From assembly GCF_019279795.1 (NCBI RefSeq), contig NC_056744.1:1503023117-1503087116 (forward strand): a DNA stretch of 64,000 nt. The letters are read 5' to 3'. Source of the DNA: Protopterus annectens (Eukaryota > Chordata > Ceratodontiformes > Protopteridae). The notes beneath the pieces are model-generated. The model saw only the letters and a list, made by a program, of their open reading frames with translations, was not told the origin of the DNA and searched no databases. Position numbers and translations under genes: made by a program. Positions 29,792 to 42,100 of the stretch are shown piece by piece. Every line of letters starts with the position of its first letter. Within the stretch, counting starts at the first letter, position 1.

Positions 29792-31998
29792 ATGTCAGAA
29801 AAAGCCAAATCTAGCTTTAAAAGATGTCAGTGTGGGCAGAAAATGTCCATTACTGACAATCATGCTTCCTGTGTCTACTGTCTTGGCCCTTTCCATCTCC
29901 AAGAGGATTGCTCTATTTGTCATTCCTTTAGCGGGAGGGTCATGACAGATAGACGCAGGAAGCTTATTGACAGAGGATTGTTGAAGCCAGCCTTTCAAGA
30001 GGCTTTGGACAAGTCGGATCAGGCTTCTAAATCCTCGAAGGGGTCGAAGATGTCGGAGCCCATGTCATCGGCTCCGAGTTCATCTTCTCGGGTTTGTTCG
30101 CCAGTTCCACAGATCTCGGGGCCGAGCATCGAACATTTATCTTTTACTGAGCCCCAGATCTTGGAACCGGTGTCGGAACTGCCACCACCGTCCATTCTTC
30201 GGTCGGTGCCATCTTCGGCTCCTTCGACCCGTTCTTCCAGACCCTTGTCTGACACAGATGTGGATCGTGTCATGCAGAAACTCATGGAGAACACGGCCCT
30301 TTCCAAGTTAATTGCAGTTTCCTCCCAGTTGGTGTCGAAACTAGAAGGCCTCCCCATATCTCCAACGGGTCCTCCTTCGAGACCCATCCAGATCTTGGAG
30401 CCGGGAGAAGATGACCTGATGATAGTGGAGCCCTTGGTGCCGAAACCGTCCATTGCACGATCGACACCTTTGACTTCGACTCCTTCGGAACCGTTAGGGG
30501 AGTCGCGGAGCCGACGGTCTTTGCTCGGTTCCGGGACTGAGAGTCGTACCGACCTGTCGGTGCCGACTCTCCCTCTCGGGGCCTCGGCACAGACTGGTTC
30601 GGCTCCGTCCTCGGGGTCGGAGCCCACGGCACCGGTTCTGGGATGCTTCCGTGTTCTTCGGAACCGGGAGAGCCCTTAGCCAGGGGTTCGGGGGCCTTTG
30701 ACCTTATGAGGAAGGTATTGTCTGCACAGACAACCACATCATCAGGGGAATCTTCTCCTTCCCCAAAAGGGCCACTTTCTGTTTCTGCTCCCACGATCCA
30801 TCCCAAGCGTCGAGCCCAATTGCCTCAGCCACCCACAGAGGAGGGTTCCCCCTGTTCCTTGGAGGCCTCACCAGAAGCCCCCTCTGATGAGGTCCCAAGG
30901 AAACGGTTGTGCAAGAGGAGGCACATAGATTCCCCACAGGAATCTCTAACGTCTGACACCGACTTGGATGAGGCAGAGGGGTCCCCCAAATCACCCTCGG
31001 AGGATGTGTCATTTGCAGACTTCCTGGAGATCTTGAAACAGAGGGGTGATTGGCAGTCCCTAGCCCCCTCTGAGGACGAGTCGGTGCTGCTGAAGGCTTT
31101 TTTGGCTCAACCTTCTACCTCCTGGGTGACCCCGCCCTTCGATGAATTAATGGATTTGATTGCTCGAAGGGCGTGGGAGACACCTGACACAGTGGAACCA
31201 GTACCTAGGAAACCAAACAAGTTCATCACTGCCCCCCAAGATAAATCTTATCTCACCAAGGGAGTCCCTGTCGACGCTATGGTGGTGGCGGCAGCCACAA
31301 AAAAGGAGATGTCTGAGTCTTCCTCATCTGTTCATCCTCCTAATAAGGATTCTAGGACTATGGACAGATATGGGAAGCGCATTTTTAGTTCAGCGACTTT
31401 TTCCATGCGTTCGCTAAAGTACCTGACCCATTTCACACATTTGCAGAGGGATCTCATGAAGGAGCTGACAGATACCCTCCAGGGTAACACAGATGCTGCT
31501 GTTTCAGATAAGGTAACAGCACAACTTAACACCCTCACGTCCATAGTAAACTCATCCATGAGGCTCATATCGTATGCAGCCGAGGGATCGAGTAGAGCTG
31601 CAGCTTCAGCGATTGCTCTTCGAAGACAATCATGGATGCGGCTGTGCTCCTTTGCGGAAGCCTTCAAGTCTTCCTTTGCCAATGCCCCTTTTGATGGTGC
31701 CACACTTTTCGGGCCCAAGGTTAAGGAGACTCTCACTCGGTGCGAGCAAGAGGGAAAGACCCTGTCTGCTGTCGGGGTCTGTTTTTCCACTCCTACTAGA
31801 CCGTACCCCAAAGGGCAACGAGGCGGAAAAATGTGGTTCCGTAAGAATCAGGGATCTTTCCAGACCACACAGAGTGATACCCCCTCCAGAGGCAGAGGAG
31901 GGGGTAGAAATGGAAGACGCCGCCCTGGCGGCAGAGGGGGTCCGCATAACCAAGGCGACAGGTATTCCGTCCCTGGGAAGCCTTTCCAGCACTCCTGA
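29792..31998 (+). pseudogene. DIRS-B gag-like protein, one frameshift
   Basis: The start at 29792 is the first ATG after the leader and gives a product matching the start of the DIRS-D gag (59860). Residues 10-60 carry a Cys/His cluster (CQCGQKM, CVYCLG, CSICHSF), likely zinc-binding. A Ser/Pro-rich middle follows. The frame changes at about 30640-30680 into a second frame open to 31998. That frame has the helical core (VPVDAMVVAA, MDRYGKRIFS, LNTLTSIVNSSMRLISYAAEG, LFGPKVKETLTRCEQEGKTLS) and a Gly/Arg-rich end. The start of RT overlaps its end in a third frame. Total without the break is about 735 residues. It is the structural protein of the particle by analogy with gag. Confidence 0.8.
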
Positions 31999-33900
31999 AT
32001 GGAGGCCCGGCTGTCCTGCTCTGGAGGCAGTCGGGGGTCGCTTAGCTTTATACCCACTGGCCTGGCTAAACATTACTTCAGATTCTTGGGTAAAAAGCAT
32101 TATAACCAGAGGATACAAAATCCCCTTCATTTCAACACCACCTCTACAAAGAAAATTTCCAGATGTTCCACCCCGTCTGCGAAAACTAGCAGCTGTAGAA
32201 ATTTCAAAGCTGCTCGAAAACAGAGTCATCCAACCAGTCCCGGCGGACCAAAGAGGATTCGGAACTTACTCAAGGTTCTTTTTAGTTCCAAAAAAGACAG
32301 GGGACTGGAGACCGATCTTAGATCTCAGCCATCTCAACAACTTTGTGAAGAAGGAAAAGTTCCGGATGGTCACGCTTCAATCGATCCTTCCATTCTTACA
32401 GAAGGACGATTGGATGTGCTCTATAGATCTCAAAGATGCGTACTACCACATCAAAATGGCCAGACCGTCCAGAGATCACCTGCACTTCCGGCTGGGGCCA
32501 GTCACTTTCAGTTTCGAGCTCTGCCCTTTGGACTCACCTCAGCCCCCAGGGTATTCACCAAATGCATGGCAGCAGTTGCGTCTCACTTGAGACGACAAGG
32601 ATTTCGAGTGTTTCCCTATCTGGACGACTGGCTCATCACCGCCACCACCGGCGTCGACTATTGCAAGCCAGAGACTATACAATCGGCCTTTGTTCCCACT
32701 TAGGGATATCCATAAACTTCGAAAAGTCTTGCTTATCGCCCTCACAGTGTATTTCCTTCATCGGAGCAGATCTAAATACACGATCGACACTACTAAAACT
32801 CCCCCCAGTAAGAGCTTCAATGCTCAAACAGCAGGTCCTACTTCTTTTAGTCAGCAAGAAAGCCCCGGCCAAACTGGTGTTAAAAGTGTTGGGACTGACG
32901 GCAGCCGCATTAATTGCAGTCCCTATGGGAAGGTTACACATGAGGATTCTTCAATGGCTGCTCTTTGCGCAGTGGTCGTTCCAACACCTACCTCTAACGC
33001 ACGAGATCAGGATAACAGAATCTTGCAGACGGGACCTCTCATGGTGGGTGCGCGACCAGAACCTCACTGTGGGTCGTCCGTTCGTTCTACCCATTCCAAC
33101 AGCCACAATAACCACGGACACTTCCCTGATAGGGTGGGGGGGGGGCCTTTTTCAGGGAAGAACAGTCGAAGGAGAATGGTCCAGCACGGAGTACAGTCTA
33201 CATATAAATGTTCTGGAGTTGAGGGCGGTGTTCCAAGCGTTGCAACACTTCCAAGCCCTCTTACCTCTAGGGACAGTAGCAGTTCAGACAGACAACATGT
33301 CTGTAGTCTGGTACATAAACAAGCAAGGGGGAACCAGGTCTTACCCGTTATGCAGAGAGGCCATGAGAATTTGGCAATGGGCAGAGTCCACGGGTCGCTT
33401 TCTGATAGCAACGCACATCCCGGGGTCATCCAACGTCATTGCGGACAGGTTGAGCAGAGCCATCCTGTTACCTCACGAGTGGTCCCTGAATTCACAGATG
33501 GCGGAAAAGCTTCTGCAAATGGGGCCAGCCTTGCTGCGATCTTTTTGCTTCCCCATTGAATGCAAAATGCAGAAGCTACTTTGCCCTTCTACCCCCTCCG
33601 GGGGATGTCCCCAGGGACTCACTGATACACAATTGGCCCCCGGGTCTCCTATATGCATTCCCACCGACTCCATTGATTCCCAGATTTCTACAGAAAGCCA
33701 GGAGCCTGGAAAGGACTATTATACTCATAGCCCCATTCTGGCCTCTTCAAATATGGTTTCCCTTTCTTCGAGCTTATCAAATAGAGGAACTGTGGATTCT
33801 GGACCCAGTGCCAGACCTGTTAACACACTCGTCGGGAGTTCCTCACCCGTCTCTACAGTCCCTCAAACTAGCAGCTTGGCTGCTCCGCTTCCCTGCCTAG
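31950..33900 (+). pseudogene. DIRS-B reverse transcriptase-RNase H, three frameshifts
   Basis: It reads in order. First comes a start overlapping gag with TGIPSLGSL, then RVIQPVPADQRG, YSRFFLVPKKTGDWRPILDL, and MCSIDLKDAYYHIKM (to about 32500). After a one-base loss in a G run near 32490 comes FQFRALPFGLTSAPRVFTKC and the catalytic YLDDW (about 32615-32630). After a second change near 32660 come LGISINFEKS and the connection. RNase H has TTDTSLIGWGG, LELRAVFQAL, TDNMSVVWYINKQGG and IADRLSR, so all four acidic residues are kept. A third change near 33520 leads into the DLFASP block and the conserved C-terminal region open to 33900, which overlaps the recombinase start. Confidence 0.85.
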
Positions 33901-34928
33901 CCAGGTCTCATCTACTCCTTCCGTCAGTTCAACACATCCTAGTTGCTTCTCATAAAGCCTCTACTACTAAGCTCTATACGAGTAAGTGGAAACGCTTTGT
34001 ATATTGGGTATCTAGTCAAAACTTAGATCCCTTGGTAGCTCCTCTAGATAAAATTTTGGAATTCTTATCCATCCTTTTTCACGAAGGAGCTTCTGCTTCC
34101 ACTCTAAGAGTACAGTTGGCGGCCATATCAAACTTCCATATTGGTGAGGGAGGTTCTTCCATTATGTCTCACAGGCTTTGCAAAGCCTTTTTGAAAGGAA
34201 CCTTCCATCTTAGACCGCCTGTCAGAAAACCTTTCTTTCCATGGAGCCTGAATTTGCTGCTGTCGCAACTCATGTTGCCACCTTTTGAACCTGCTTCGTC
34301 ATGCCTCCTAAAGTTCTTGTCGTGGAAGACGCTGTTTCTCGTCGCCGTGACCTCAGCTCGTAGAGTCTCAGAGCTGCAGGCATTATCGGTCAGACCACCT
34401 TACCTGATATTCCACCCAGACAGGGTTTCTTTGCGTACAAATCCATCTTTCCTTCCAAAAGTATGTTCAGTTATGAATATTAACCAGTCTATAGAACTCC
34501 CTACCTTTTTCAAAAACCATACTAACAAACTGGAGTATATGTTGCACAAGTTGGATGTTCACAGGCAGGGAAGATTTTATTTAGACAGGACCAAAGCTTT
34601 CAGAAAAACGGATCAACTCTTCGTCGCTTTTGCAGACAATAAAAAGGGCATAGCAATTACTAAACGTACACTATCTAAATGGCTTGCTGACTGTATAACA
34701 TTTGTATACTCTAAATCAAACCAATCCTTACCAAACAAACCTAAGGCCCATTCTACCAGATCCGTTTCCACCTCCTTAGCTCATGCGGCTCGCTTGCCTT
34801 TGGACACTATTTGTGCAGCAGCCACGTGGTCTAAACCACATACTTTCATCACTCATTATAGAGTGGACAAGATCTCCAAGGATAGAACATCATTTGGTTC
34901 CACTGTGCTTAGAAACGTTCTTCCATGA
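33754..34928 (+). CDS. DIRS-B tyrosine recombinase, frame intact
   Basis: It integrates the circular DNA copy of the element. The frame is open to a TGA at 34926-34928. The true start is uncertain because a frameshift fuses it to RNase H. The ATG at 33754 is chosen because the product then starts like DIRS-A's, with a Ser/Pro-rich leader. Domains: SAM-like core-binding part (STTKLYTSKWKRF, EGASASTLRVQLAAISNFH) at residues about 70-140, and a catalytic domain with ARRVSELQAL (box A Arg), a Lys-containing strand (RTNPSFLPKV), HSTR (H-x-x-R), WSKPHTF and the nucleophile Tyr in ITHYRVD. All catalytic residues are present. Length about 390 is normal for DIRS. It could still be functional in trans, but this is untested. 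Confidence 0.85.
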
Positions 34929-34964
34929 GTCACTTGGGGTCACGGAGCTAGGGACGCTACCCGT

Positions 34965-35075
34965 GTGTAAGAACAAACGGCGAGATTGAACACTCTTACA
35001 TAAAGAAGTATGTCCTTACCATAACATTCCATGTAGAGTGTTCATCTCGCCTTTGTTCTTACATCCCCCCCCCCC
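34965..35075. repeat. DIRS-B internal complementary region
   Basis: It reads as three joined parts: the complement of the left-repeat start ('gagattgaacactctta'), then 'cataaagaagtatgtcc' with 'ttaccataacattccatg' (complement of the right-end extension), then 'tagagtgttcatctcgcc' (complement of the right repeat end). It therefore equals the junction made when both element ends are joined in a circle. Confidence 0.85.
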
Positions 35076-35269
35076 CATGTGTTTGGAAGAACTGGTAGGA
35101 TTAGAGTCTGATCGACGTGTCTTGACCCTTTGCGGGGTATATGGTCCCGTGTGTCATGGGATATATGTTTAGACCATTAGTTATCGCTATGGTGAGAGAG
35201 TGTCTCTGAATGGCTGAAGAGAGTGTATGCTTCTAGCACCGCTGGTGTTGGATCCTTTCATCTGGTTTG

Positions 35270-35455
35270 CTTGCAAACTAGATCTGAGTAATGGCAGGGA
35301 GGATTGTGGGATATGGGCTGGTCTCGAGCTTCTCTGAGATTCAGATCTTTGCAATTCGGCCGGAGCCGAGGATTGGCTCCGAACCCATGTGTAAGAACAA
35401 AGGCGAGATGAACACTCTACATGGAACGTTATGGTAAGGACATAACTTCTTTTTC
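35270..35455. repeat. DIRS-B right inverted terminal repeat with extension
   Basis: 35270-35415 is the complement of the left repeat ('aactagatctgagtaatgg', 'ccgagg', 'tgtaagaacaaaggcgaga'). About 35 more bases, 'catggaacgttatggtaag' to 'cttctttttc', lie only on the right side. The same end is seen in DIRS-A (3800-3830) and at the 3' end of DIRS-D (54345-54390). Confidence 0.85.
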
Positions 35456-35459
35456 TTTA

Positions 35460-38295
35460 CCTTGCATTCTCACACAGCCACCATGAATTGATCTTGTTTT
35501 CAGAGGGACTGAACTAAAAACCGATGAAAAAATACCCTTTATCCTTCTGTTTTGCAGCTGTTGCCAAATCTCCAGGGTAAAATAAAGTATTTAGTCTTTG
35601 GTAAAACATGTCAAAATACAGTATGCGTCAAGATCATGGGAATGTCACCAGATGTCCTAGCCAAAAGACCTTATGTGATGTTTCAATTTTAATTTGGTTT
35701 ACCAACAGACCAGTTCATATTTGCAAGTTGTCCATTATAAATGAGACACAGTATATCCTTTTCTCCTTTTTCAGGACCCCAGAATGCATGCCTTCTGTCT
35801 CCAGGTTGCTTTGTCTTGGTCAACTTACTTATTACCTTCAAGCATTTTTAACTTTACTTCCAAACTAGCAAATTGTTACTTCGTTGCCATGCCATCCTGC
35901 TGCAGAAAATACAGCCTGGCCATTCAGTATCTCATCAGCTGTAGTGTCTTTTGAGTGTCTTTGAAATTAACCAGTTTATCATTGACCTCTTGAATTTCAG
36001 CCATGATTGTCTCTAATGGTACCTCTGTGACATCTCCCTAGGGCACCATATTAGAGGTGTGCTTGATTCTCAATTTTGAATTTTTATTTGACTTTCATTC
36101 TATGTTACACACAAGTTACTTTGTCTAGACCTTTCAGTAGACATTTTGGTTTGTCATAAAAGCCTACCCATTGCGTATCAGATCACAGATTATTTCAGGG
36201 ATACTTGATTTACATTTGTAAAGGAAATGAAAGTCCATTTTCAAGTGATGAAATTTGGAGAATTATGTCCATGATTTTTTGTTTCATATTTGGTCATTGC
36301 AATAATTTCATTATAACTTTATAGTGTATATCTGAAAAATTTAAATAGATTCTAGATGCAAAGCATTCAGTGATTCAGTTTTTTAGTAGCAAGTATGAGA
36401 AGAAACGCATGTTGTGATGAAGCCATGCTGTTACCTAAAATGACATATTCTATGTATTCCATGTTTAGCCTGTATTTTTTTTAATACTTAGACTGTCCAG
36501 ATTTGGAATTTGCCAGGTTTGTTCCCCAGAAAAATGGAAACCGGTGTCCTCGATCATTTTGTTACTTATTTGTTAATCGGAAAACACATTGAATTCACCG
36601 ATTTTGATACTATTCTTCAGCTGAGTGATATATACAGCTATAATATATGTAGTAAATTCTGCTTTTGATTTGGTTTATCAGTAATTCTTGCATTGGTCTC
36701 TGTGTTTCCTTTCCTTCATCAAGGAAAGTAAAATAGTTAAATAAATTGGTTGGCTTCTTCGCACCAACGTGTAAAAATGTAGCTTTGCTGCTAATCCAGT
36801 CACAGTAGAGAGTATGGCATATCTATGGATCAAAAGCATGCCATTTCAGCCATTTTTTTCACAGCACATGAATATATATTTTTTTGCATCTGTACTTCGA
36901 AATGTAAACACTCTTGTAAGTAATGATAAAGCTTCTGTTGTATCATTTTATTTATTCTGTTTTTGGCAGATATTTCACCGTTTCTGACACTTGCTGTTTA
37001 TATTCAAACTGCTGCTGAAATACTTAGTTACGTTTAGCAAGGTAATACACTGGTACAAGTGGTCCTTACACAGGCTCAGTCTGGAGTTTGAACATAACAT
37101 AAATTAGGGTTACATTAAATGATGTGCATTACATTTCCCTGTAGATGTAGTAGATTGTTGTTCAAACAAGTATACATTGTTTACAACATTTACATATTTT
37201 AGATGAGTTGTTTAAATGATTTCTTTAATGCAACAGTCTTAATGTAGTAAACTGTAGTTGTTTAAAGACTCTACCAGTGAGTGGGAAGCAAGGTGGAGAG
37301 GGTTTTGTAGAATGGAGAGTATGCTGATGTGGAGAAATAAACAGTACATACAGGAGAAGGGGGTAAGTGAGGTTTAGAAGAGTTGGGGCATATTAGCAAA
37401 AAGCAAATGTTCATCTTGTATGACATTTTGAGGTTGGAGAGGTTAAGAAGAGCTGGAGCACCGTAAATATAAATGCATGTTTATCTAGGCTATGTTCTGA
37501 TCTGAGTGAAGTGTAGCTTAAAAAAAAAAAAAAAAAACAAAAGTTAAAGGGAAGCCTGGCATGCAACTTCTTATGGCTACCCCAGTTAGTATTAAAACTA
37601 TGTGCCCTATATTTAGTAGCAATATTTCATTGCAGTGAAAAGCAAATTACTTACTTTTGCTATGATACTTATTCCCAGAAAAAATACCAAAGTACAAAAA
37701 TACTATTATAGTATGAAGTACAAGAGACTACAAGATTTACATGCTGGAGATAAGAATGTAAAAGTCATGTGCAAGTTTGTAGCCTGAAGCTGAAGTAGTC
37801 GGTCAAGCAGCAGATCAAAGACCAAGAATTTTAGGGAAAGATAGGAAGCTATATATGAAGCCAGAGGGGAAGAGGAAAGATAAGAGCCTGCAGGTTATTT
37901 ATAGGAGAATTTGATTTTTTTGTGTCTGTCTGTTCGTCTGGTTGGGGACTGTTATTGGCATTTCATGAAAGAGAATTTGCCTTTTAGGGTGATATTTTGC
38001 TTACTCAGCTCACTGAGTTGCAGAGTAGACCTTGCAGAGAACTGAAGAGTTTTAAGGGGGCAGTTTATCAACAGACTGGTGTCACCAGACACCAGACTTT
38101 ATCCTTCAGGATGTTTGAGTTTTGGGTGTAAAAAAAATGTGAAGTGGGGTGATGATAACTCAAAGGTAGTCCTTCCATTACCACAGTATGAATGATGCAA
38201 TGTGGAAGATGGATTTAGGTTGCACCGAGCCATGTGTCAATGGTATTTGGCTTTGCCTAGATTAATTAATTAATGCTGGAGAAAACATGCTTGTC
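35460..38295. other. No gene seen
   Basis: A long unassigned stretch. There is an A-run at 37520-37537. On the minus strand at about 35960-36010 there is a short helical reading (MAEIQEVNDKLVNFKD) that vaguely recalls the coil of L1-type ORF1, but no second motif supports it. I see no tRNA-like boxes, terminal repeats or coding pattern in the rest. Confidence 0.4.
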
Positions 38296-38299
38296 ACTG

Positions 38300-38690
38300 C
38301 CAGCTGATTATAGATTCTAAGGTAAGTATTAGGCAGACAGTACAGACTGTTACAAGTCTAGCCAGTAAGCTGTTTTCAAAAGTTCCATCCTTCCTGAAGG
38401 AGGATAAAACAAGATAAGACTGGGGATTGAATTTGAGGCAGTTCATCCAGTTATCAAGGTTTTACTTGAAGGTGGCAAGGGTGATGCTCTGCATGACATG
38501 TAATGGAAATTTATTTCAGAGGTGGCAGTACATTGGAATATGAATCTATTATGCAAACATGTCTTATTTCTCTGTTGGCGAGTGTCATTATTTTAACCTG
38601 GCATTTCAGTAGCAGTTTATTCTGCAAAAGAATAGGAGATCAAGAAGGGTTAGCTTTTTCATAGCTCAAAAGGCAAGACTCTGATCACCA
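38300..38690 (-). pseudogene. Old CR1 3' end, diverged
   Basis: The text 'ctaaggtaagtattaggca' and 'caagtctagccagta', then 'gttcatccagttatcaagg' and 'attggaatatgaatctatt', follows the CR1 3' end at 12205-12460 ('catccactggtcaaggttt', 'gacaggaatctatcc') with many changes. It is a minus-strand copy older than the others and is interrupted on its right by the SINE at 38709-38944. Confidence 0.6.
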
Positions 38691-38962
38691 TGGAAGATTC
38701 TTATAAAATAATGTTATTGTTGTTGTTGTTGTGTCTTTCGGCTTACTCCGGTTAGGGGTCGCCACAGCGGAACTCCGGTCCGCTAATGTTTGGTAGTGGA
38801 TTTTTACGTGCTGATTTACCAGCCCTGATGCACAACCTTCAACGAAGGCACGCCCATTCACGCATGCCTCCACACAGAAGACGCTCTAGCTGAGAATCGT
38901 CTTGCTATGAGGCGACAACGCTACCGCAGCACCACTACCGCGGGTGGAAGATTCTTATAAAA
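38691..38962 (-). mobile_element. tRNA-derived SINE with RTE-type tail and 18-bp target duplication
   Basis: The 18 bases 'tggaagattcttataaaa' flank it at 38691-38708 and 38945-38962. The SINE is 38709-38944 on the minus strand. Its head, 'ggtgctgcggtagcgttgt' then 'cgcctcatagcaagacg', resembles the tRNA-derived head of widespread fish-type SINEs. Its end, 'ttccgctgtggcgacccct' then 'aaccggagtaagccgaaa', is followed by (AAC)n and resembles the 3' tail of RTE-type LINEs known from fish. The perfect duplication shows a comparatively recent insertion into the old CR1 copy. The (AAC)n tail differs from the (GAT)n tail of the RTE at 20123, so a different RTE is the likely partner. Confidence 0.8.
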
Positions 38963-39000
38963 GAATAATACAATAATATAAGAATATATAATTATACAAG

Positions 39001-39096
39001 GGTCTAGGGAACTACTAAAGGGGTGGTGAATACCGCACAATGTGGCTGGGCTAATGTATGCCTATGATAGCCCAGTACCAACCTATGAACCTATAA
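39001..39096 (+). pseudogene. CR1 3' UTR tail fragment
   Basis: 'gaactactaaaggggtggt' and 'gatagcccagtaccaacct' followed by 'atgaacctata' match the last ~90 bases of the CR1 at 10470-10566 with several differences. It is a severely 5'-truncated insertion of another subfamily. Confidence 0.65.
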
Positions 39097-39189
39097 AAGC
39101 TTGAGTAGAGAGAGAGGGTTACCATAATATCTAGATAGCTGTGGAATTTCATGCCACTAATATTTTTTTTAGTTAAGACTTTGAATTTA

Positions 39190-42100
39190 TTTATTTATTT
39201 TTTATTTATTTTACATTTGTTGACCGGGCTGGTCCAGCTGGATATATTTCCTTTTTCAGTAGAGGCCCGGGGAGAAAAGCTCCACAATAAACAACCACCA
39301 CCAGACAAATAATTTTTATAATAAACAAGAAAGGTATTACAGTTTAAATTCTGGGAAGACTATGTGACACACTATAATAAATACATCATATACCTACAGA
39401 TCATTTTGCAGTATGAATATCTAGGGCAGCCCCAAGACATTATTAGAATACATTTAAATCCTTGGTTATTCTAGTTTACTCCAGACAGTTATTATTTCCA
39501 AAGGGTTAGACAATAACAGTAGATAAAGGAAGAGGTATAAAGAAAATGGCAGGAATACTACCTTCAGGGTACATTCATAGCCAAGTAGAAAAGATATGTA
39601 ATTGGTGCCTAAGTAGTAGAGATAACTTATAGGTGCTACTAATTCAGAGGAGTAGACAGGAAAGAGTGGAGGAAAGTAGGAAGTCAAGACATGACAAAGA
39701 GAAATCCGGAGGATCAGTCTGGGTAACAGCAGGGGCATAGCCAGTGAGTTTTAAGGTGCTTCTTAAGACTTTGTTTAAAGAGAGGAAGGGATGGAATTGA
39801 GGTAAGGTCAGATGGCAAGAGGTTCCATTGTTTTCCAACGGTATTTGAGAACAGTGAGTCACCAGCTAAGTTGTTAGACTTGGTGGTACTGGCTAGAAGT
39901 TTATTGGTGGAGCGTAAGGAATCAAGATTCCTATAGGGTGCTATAAGGTTGTTTAATATTGGAGTATTGTTAGGTTGGTAAAAAATCTTATGAACGATGG
40001 TAAGTTGGGAAGGTATCAGTAGGTTTTTTAGTTCCAGCCAGTCTAGTTGGTGAAGGTTAAGACAGTGGTGAGTTATATATGGGTTTCCAGTGGCAAATCT
40101 AGCAATATTATTATAGGAGTTGGCTAGTTTGGTAAGATTATTTTTTTTAGATTAGTGTATATGGGTGCTGCATACAGAAGAGTTGAAATTAGATGGGAGT
40201 GGGCAATAGTCATTCTGGCTGTTGGAGTTAAGAAAGGTTTTATCCTATATAGGGAGCCCAGCTTTTTATTAACAGATTTAATAGTGTTATTAATGTGATT
40301 GTCAAAGGTGAGGTTATTATCAATTGTAATTCCTAATAGTTTGGTGGAAGAGTCCGGCGATATAAGGGTGCCATTACTGGATTGAATGGAGAAATCTATG
40401 GGGGAGGACTTACTGTTTATTGTAAACAGTAGTAGCTTGGTCTTTTTGGTGTTCAAAAGAAGGCGCCATTTAGAGAACCATGCCTCTACTGTGTTGAAAG
40501 CAGCCTGGGTTAAAGATTGAAGTTCAGATATAGAGTTGGCAGAGCATATGATAATAGAATCATCAGCATATTGTATACAGGTGGTTTGAGAAATGGCTAT
40601 TTGAAGGTCATTTATGAATAATGGGAAAAGAAGAGGACCAAGGATGGAGCCTTGAGGGACTCCCAGGGAGATAGGAAGGTGAGATGATAGTTGATTCCCC
40701 CAAAGAACTGCTTGCTGTCTACTACTAAGGTAAGACTTGAACCAGAGAATTGCTTTGGCGTCAAGAGAGAGGGATGACAGAGTGTTTGAGTAAGAGATGG
40801 TTAACCATATCAAAGGCTTTAGACAGGTCGAGGAAGAGTGCTGATGAGAGGGTGTTATTATTGCGATTATTATTAATGGTATTGGTGAAGGATAGGAGAG
40901 CTGAGGTGGTACTATGATAAGGCCTGAAACCATGCTGACAGTTTGCTAGAATGTTATGTTGAAGTAAGTAGTTCATTAGCTGATGGTGAATACATTTTTC
41001 CATAATCTTGGCTAATGGAGAAAGGAGAGCTATAGGCCTGTAGTTAGAATAATCATTAGAGTTACCGCCTTTGTCTAAGGGGAATAATGTGGGAGATTTT
41101 CCAGAGATCTGGAATGGTTCCTTCAGTTATGGTACGGTTTATCAGGATGGATATAGGATAGGCGACTACTGCTTGTTGTAGGTATTCAGATGGTAAGTTA
41201 TCGGCAGAGGGGGTGCAAGACTTAAGTTTGTGGACAGGTTTTTGGATGTAAGAGGTAGGGACAGGTTGTAGTTGCAATGTTGGCCGAGTATGAAGTGAGG
41301 AGTTAGGTAGATCAGAGTTGTCTGTAGCTAGTTGATCGGCTAGAGTTTGTATGGTGTTTGTGAAGAAAGTGTTAAAGGCATTGGCAGTTTGATGGGAGGT
41401 ATTGTTTTCTGACCCTAGAGGGGAAGGAGTGCTAGAGTGGCCTGGACGAAGGAGGTTATTCACGCTTGCCCAGAATTTTTGTGGATTATTGTGGTGAATT
41501 TGCTGCAGCTTGCAATAGTAGCTTTTTTTGTCAGAGAGAATAGCTTTTTTTGTAGCATTTCTCAACTGTCTAAAGGTGTGTTGATCTGGGGTATTTCTGG
41601 TTGCTCTCCACTTAGCCCAGGATTTATTTCTAAGTAATATTTTTGTCTGGTATCTTTTGAGAGCCAGGGGCAGGTTTGGATTTTGTTGTAATAGATTGTT
41701 TAGGTGCATGCCTATCGAGGATTGTTAAGAATTTGTTATTGAAATATATAGCAGCTTCTTCAAGAGGGAGAGTTTTTAGAGGGTTCCAGTCGCAGGCACT
41801 AAGTTCCATTTGAAATAATACAGGCTGAAAGTTTTTCTTGGTTCGAGAAGCCCTATAGTTGGGGGCATTGGTAATGTCACTCTTTTGTCTAATGATGTAC
41901 GTAAGCATGTAATCACTTATATCGTCAGGCAAGGTCCCTACTTTATAAGTATGTTCTTGTTTATTGATTAGTATCCAATCTAGTATAGTTTCTTTATTAT
42001 TTGTTTGTTAATTCTAGTGGTAGTGGAGATAGTTTGGTTAAAGCCATGCAGATTAATATGAGAAGAAGGATTATCTGTATTGATACTATTCCAGTCAGTA

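Larger units (their letters stand above)
29280..35455 (+). mobile_element. DIRS-type retrotransposon DIRS-B, near complete
   Basis: Inverted terminal repeats lie at 29280-29460 and about 35270-35420, followed by a right-end extension 'catggaacgttatggtaa', then 'ggacataacttctttttc' (to about 35455). Between them lie gag, RT-RNase H, tyrosine recombinase and the internal complementary region at 34965-35075. This is the full DIRS plan. The recombinase frame is open, while gag and RT need four frame corrections, so this copy is recently dead. It is the best preserved DIRS in the window and useful as a reference for the other copies. I see no target-site duplication, as expected for recombinase-based integration. 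Confidence 0.9.

Noticed and set aside
30019-30806. Minus-strand open frames across the DIRS-B gag
   Set aside because: They are mirror readings of a GC-rich Ser/Pro coding stretch. The + strand frame has the Cys/His cluster and matching positions in DIRS-D.
35540-35580. A possible micro-exon between 'ttctgttttgcag' and 'ggtaaaat'
   Set aside because: It would be 18-19 nt, not the 23 nt expected for the next TRIM exon. Its coding sense (LLPNLQ) matches nothing, and it lies beyond DIRS-B. Splice-like words of this length occur by chance.
35950-36010. L1-type ORF1 coiled-coil on the minus strand
   Set aside because: Only one short helical strip was found, with no RRM-like follow-up motif. Too weak to annotate.
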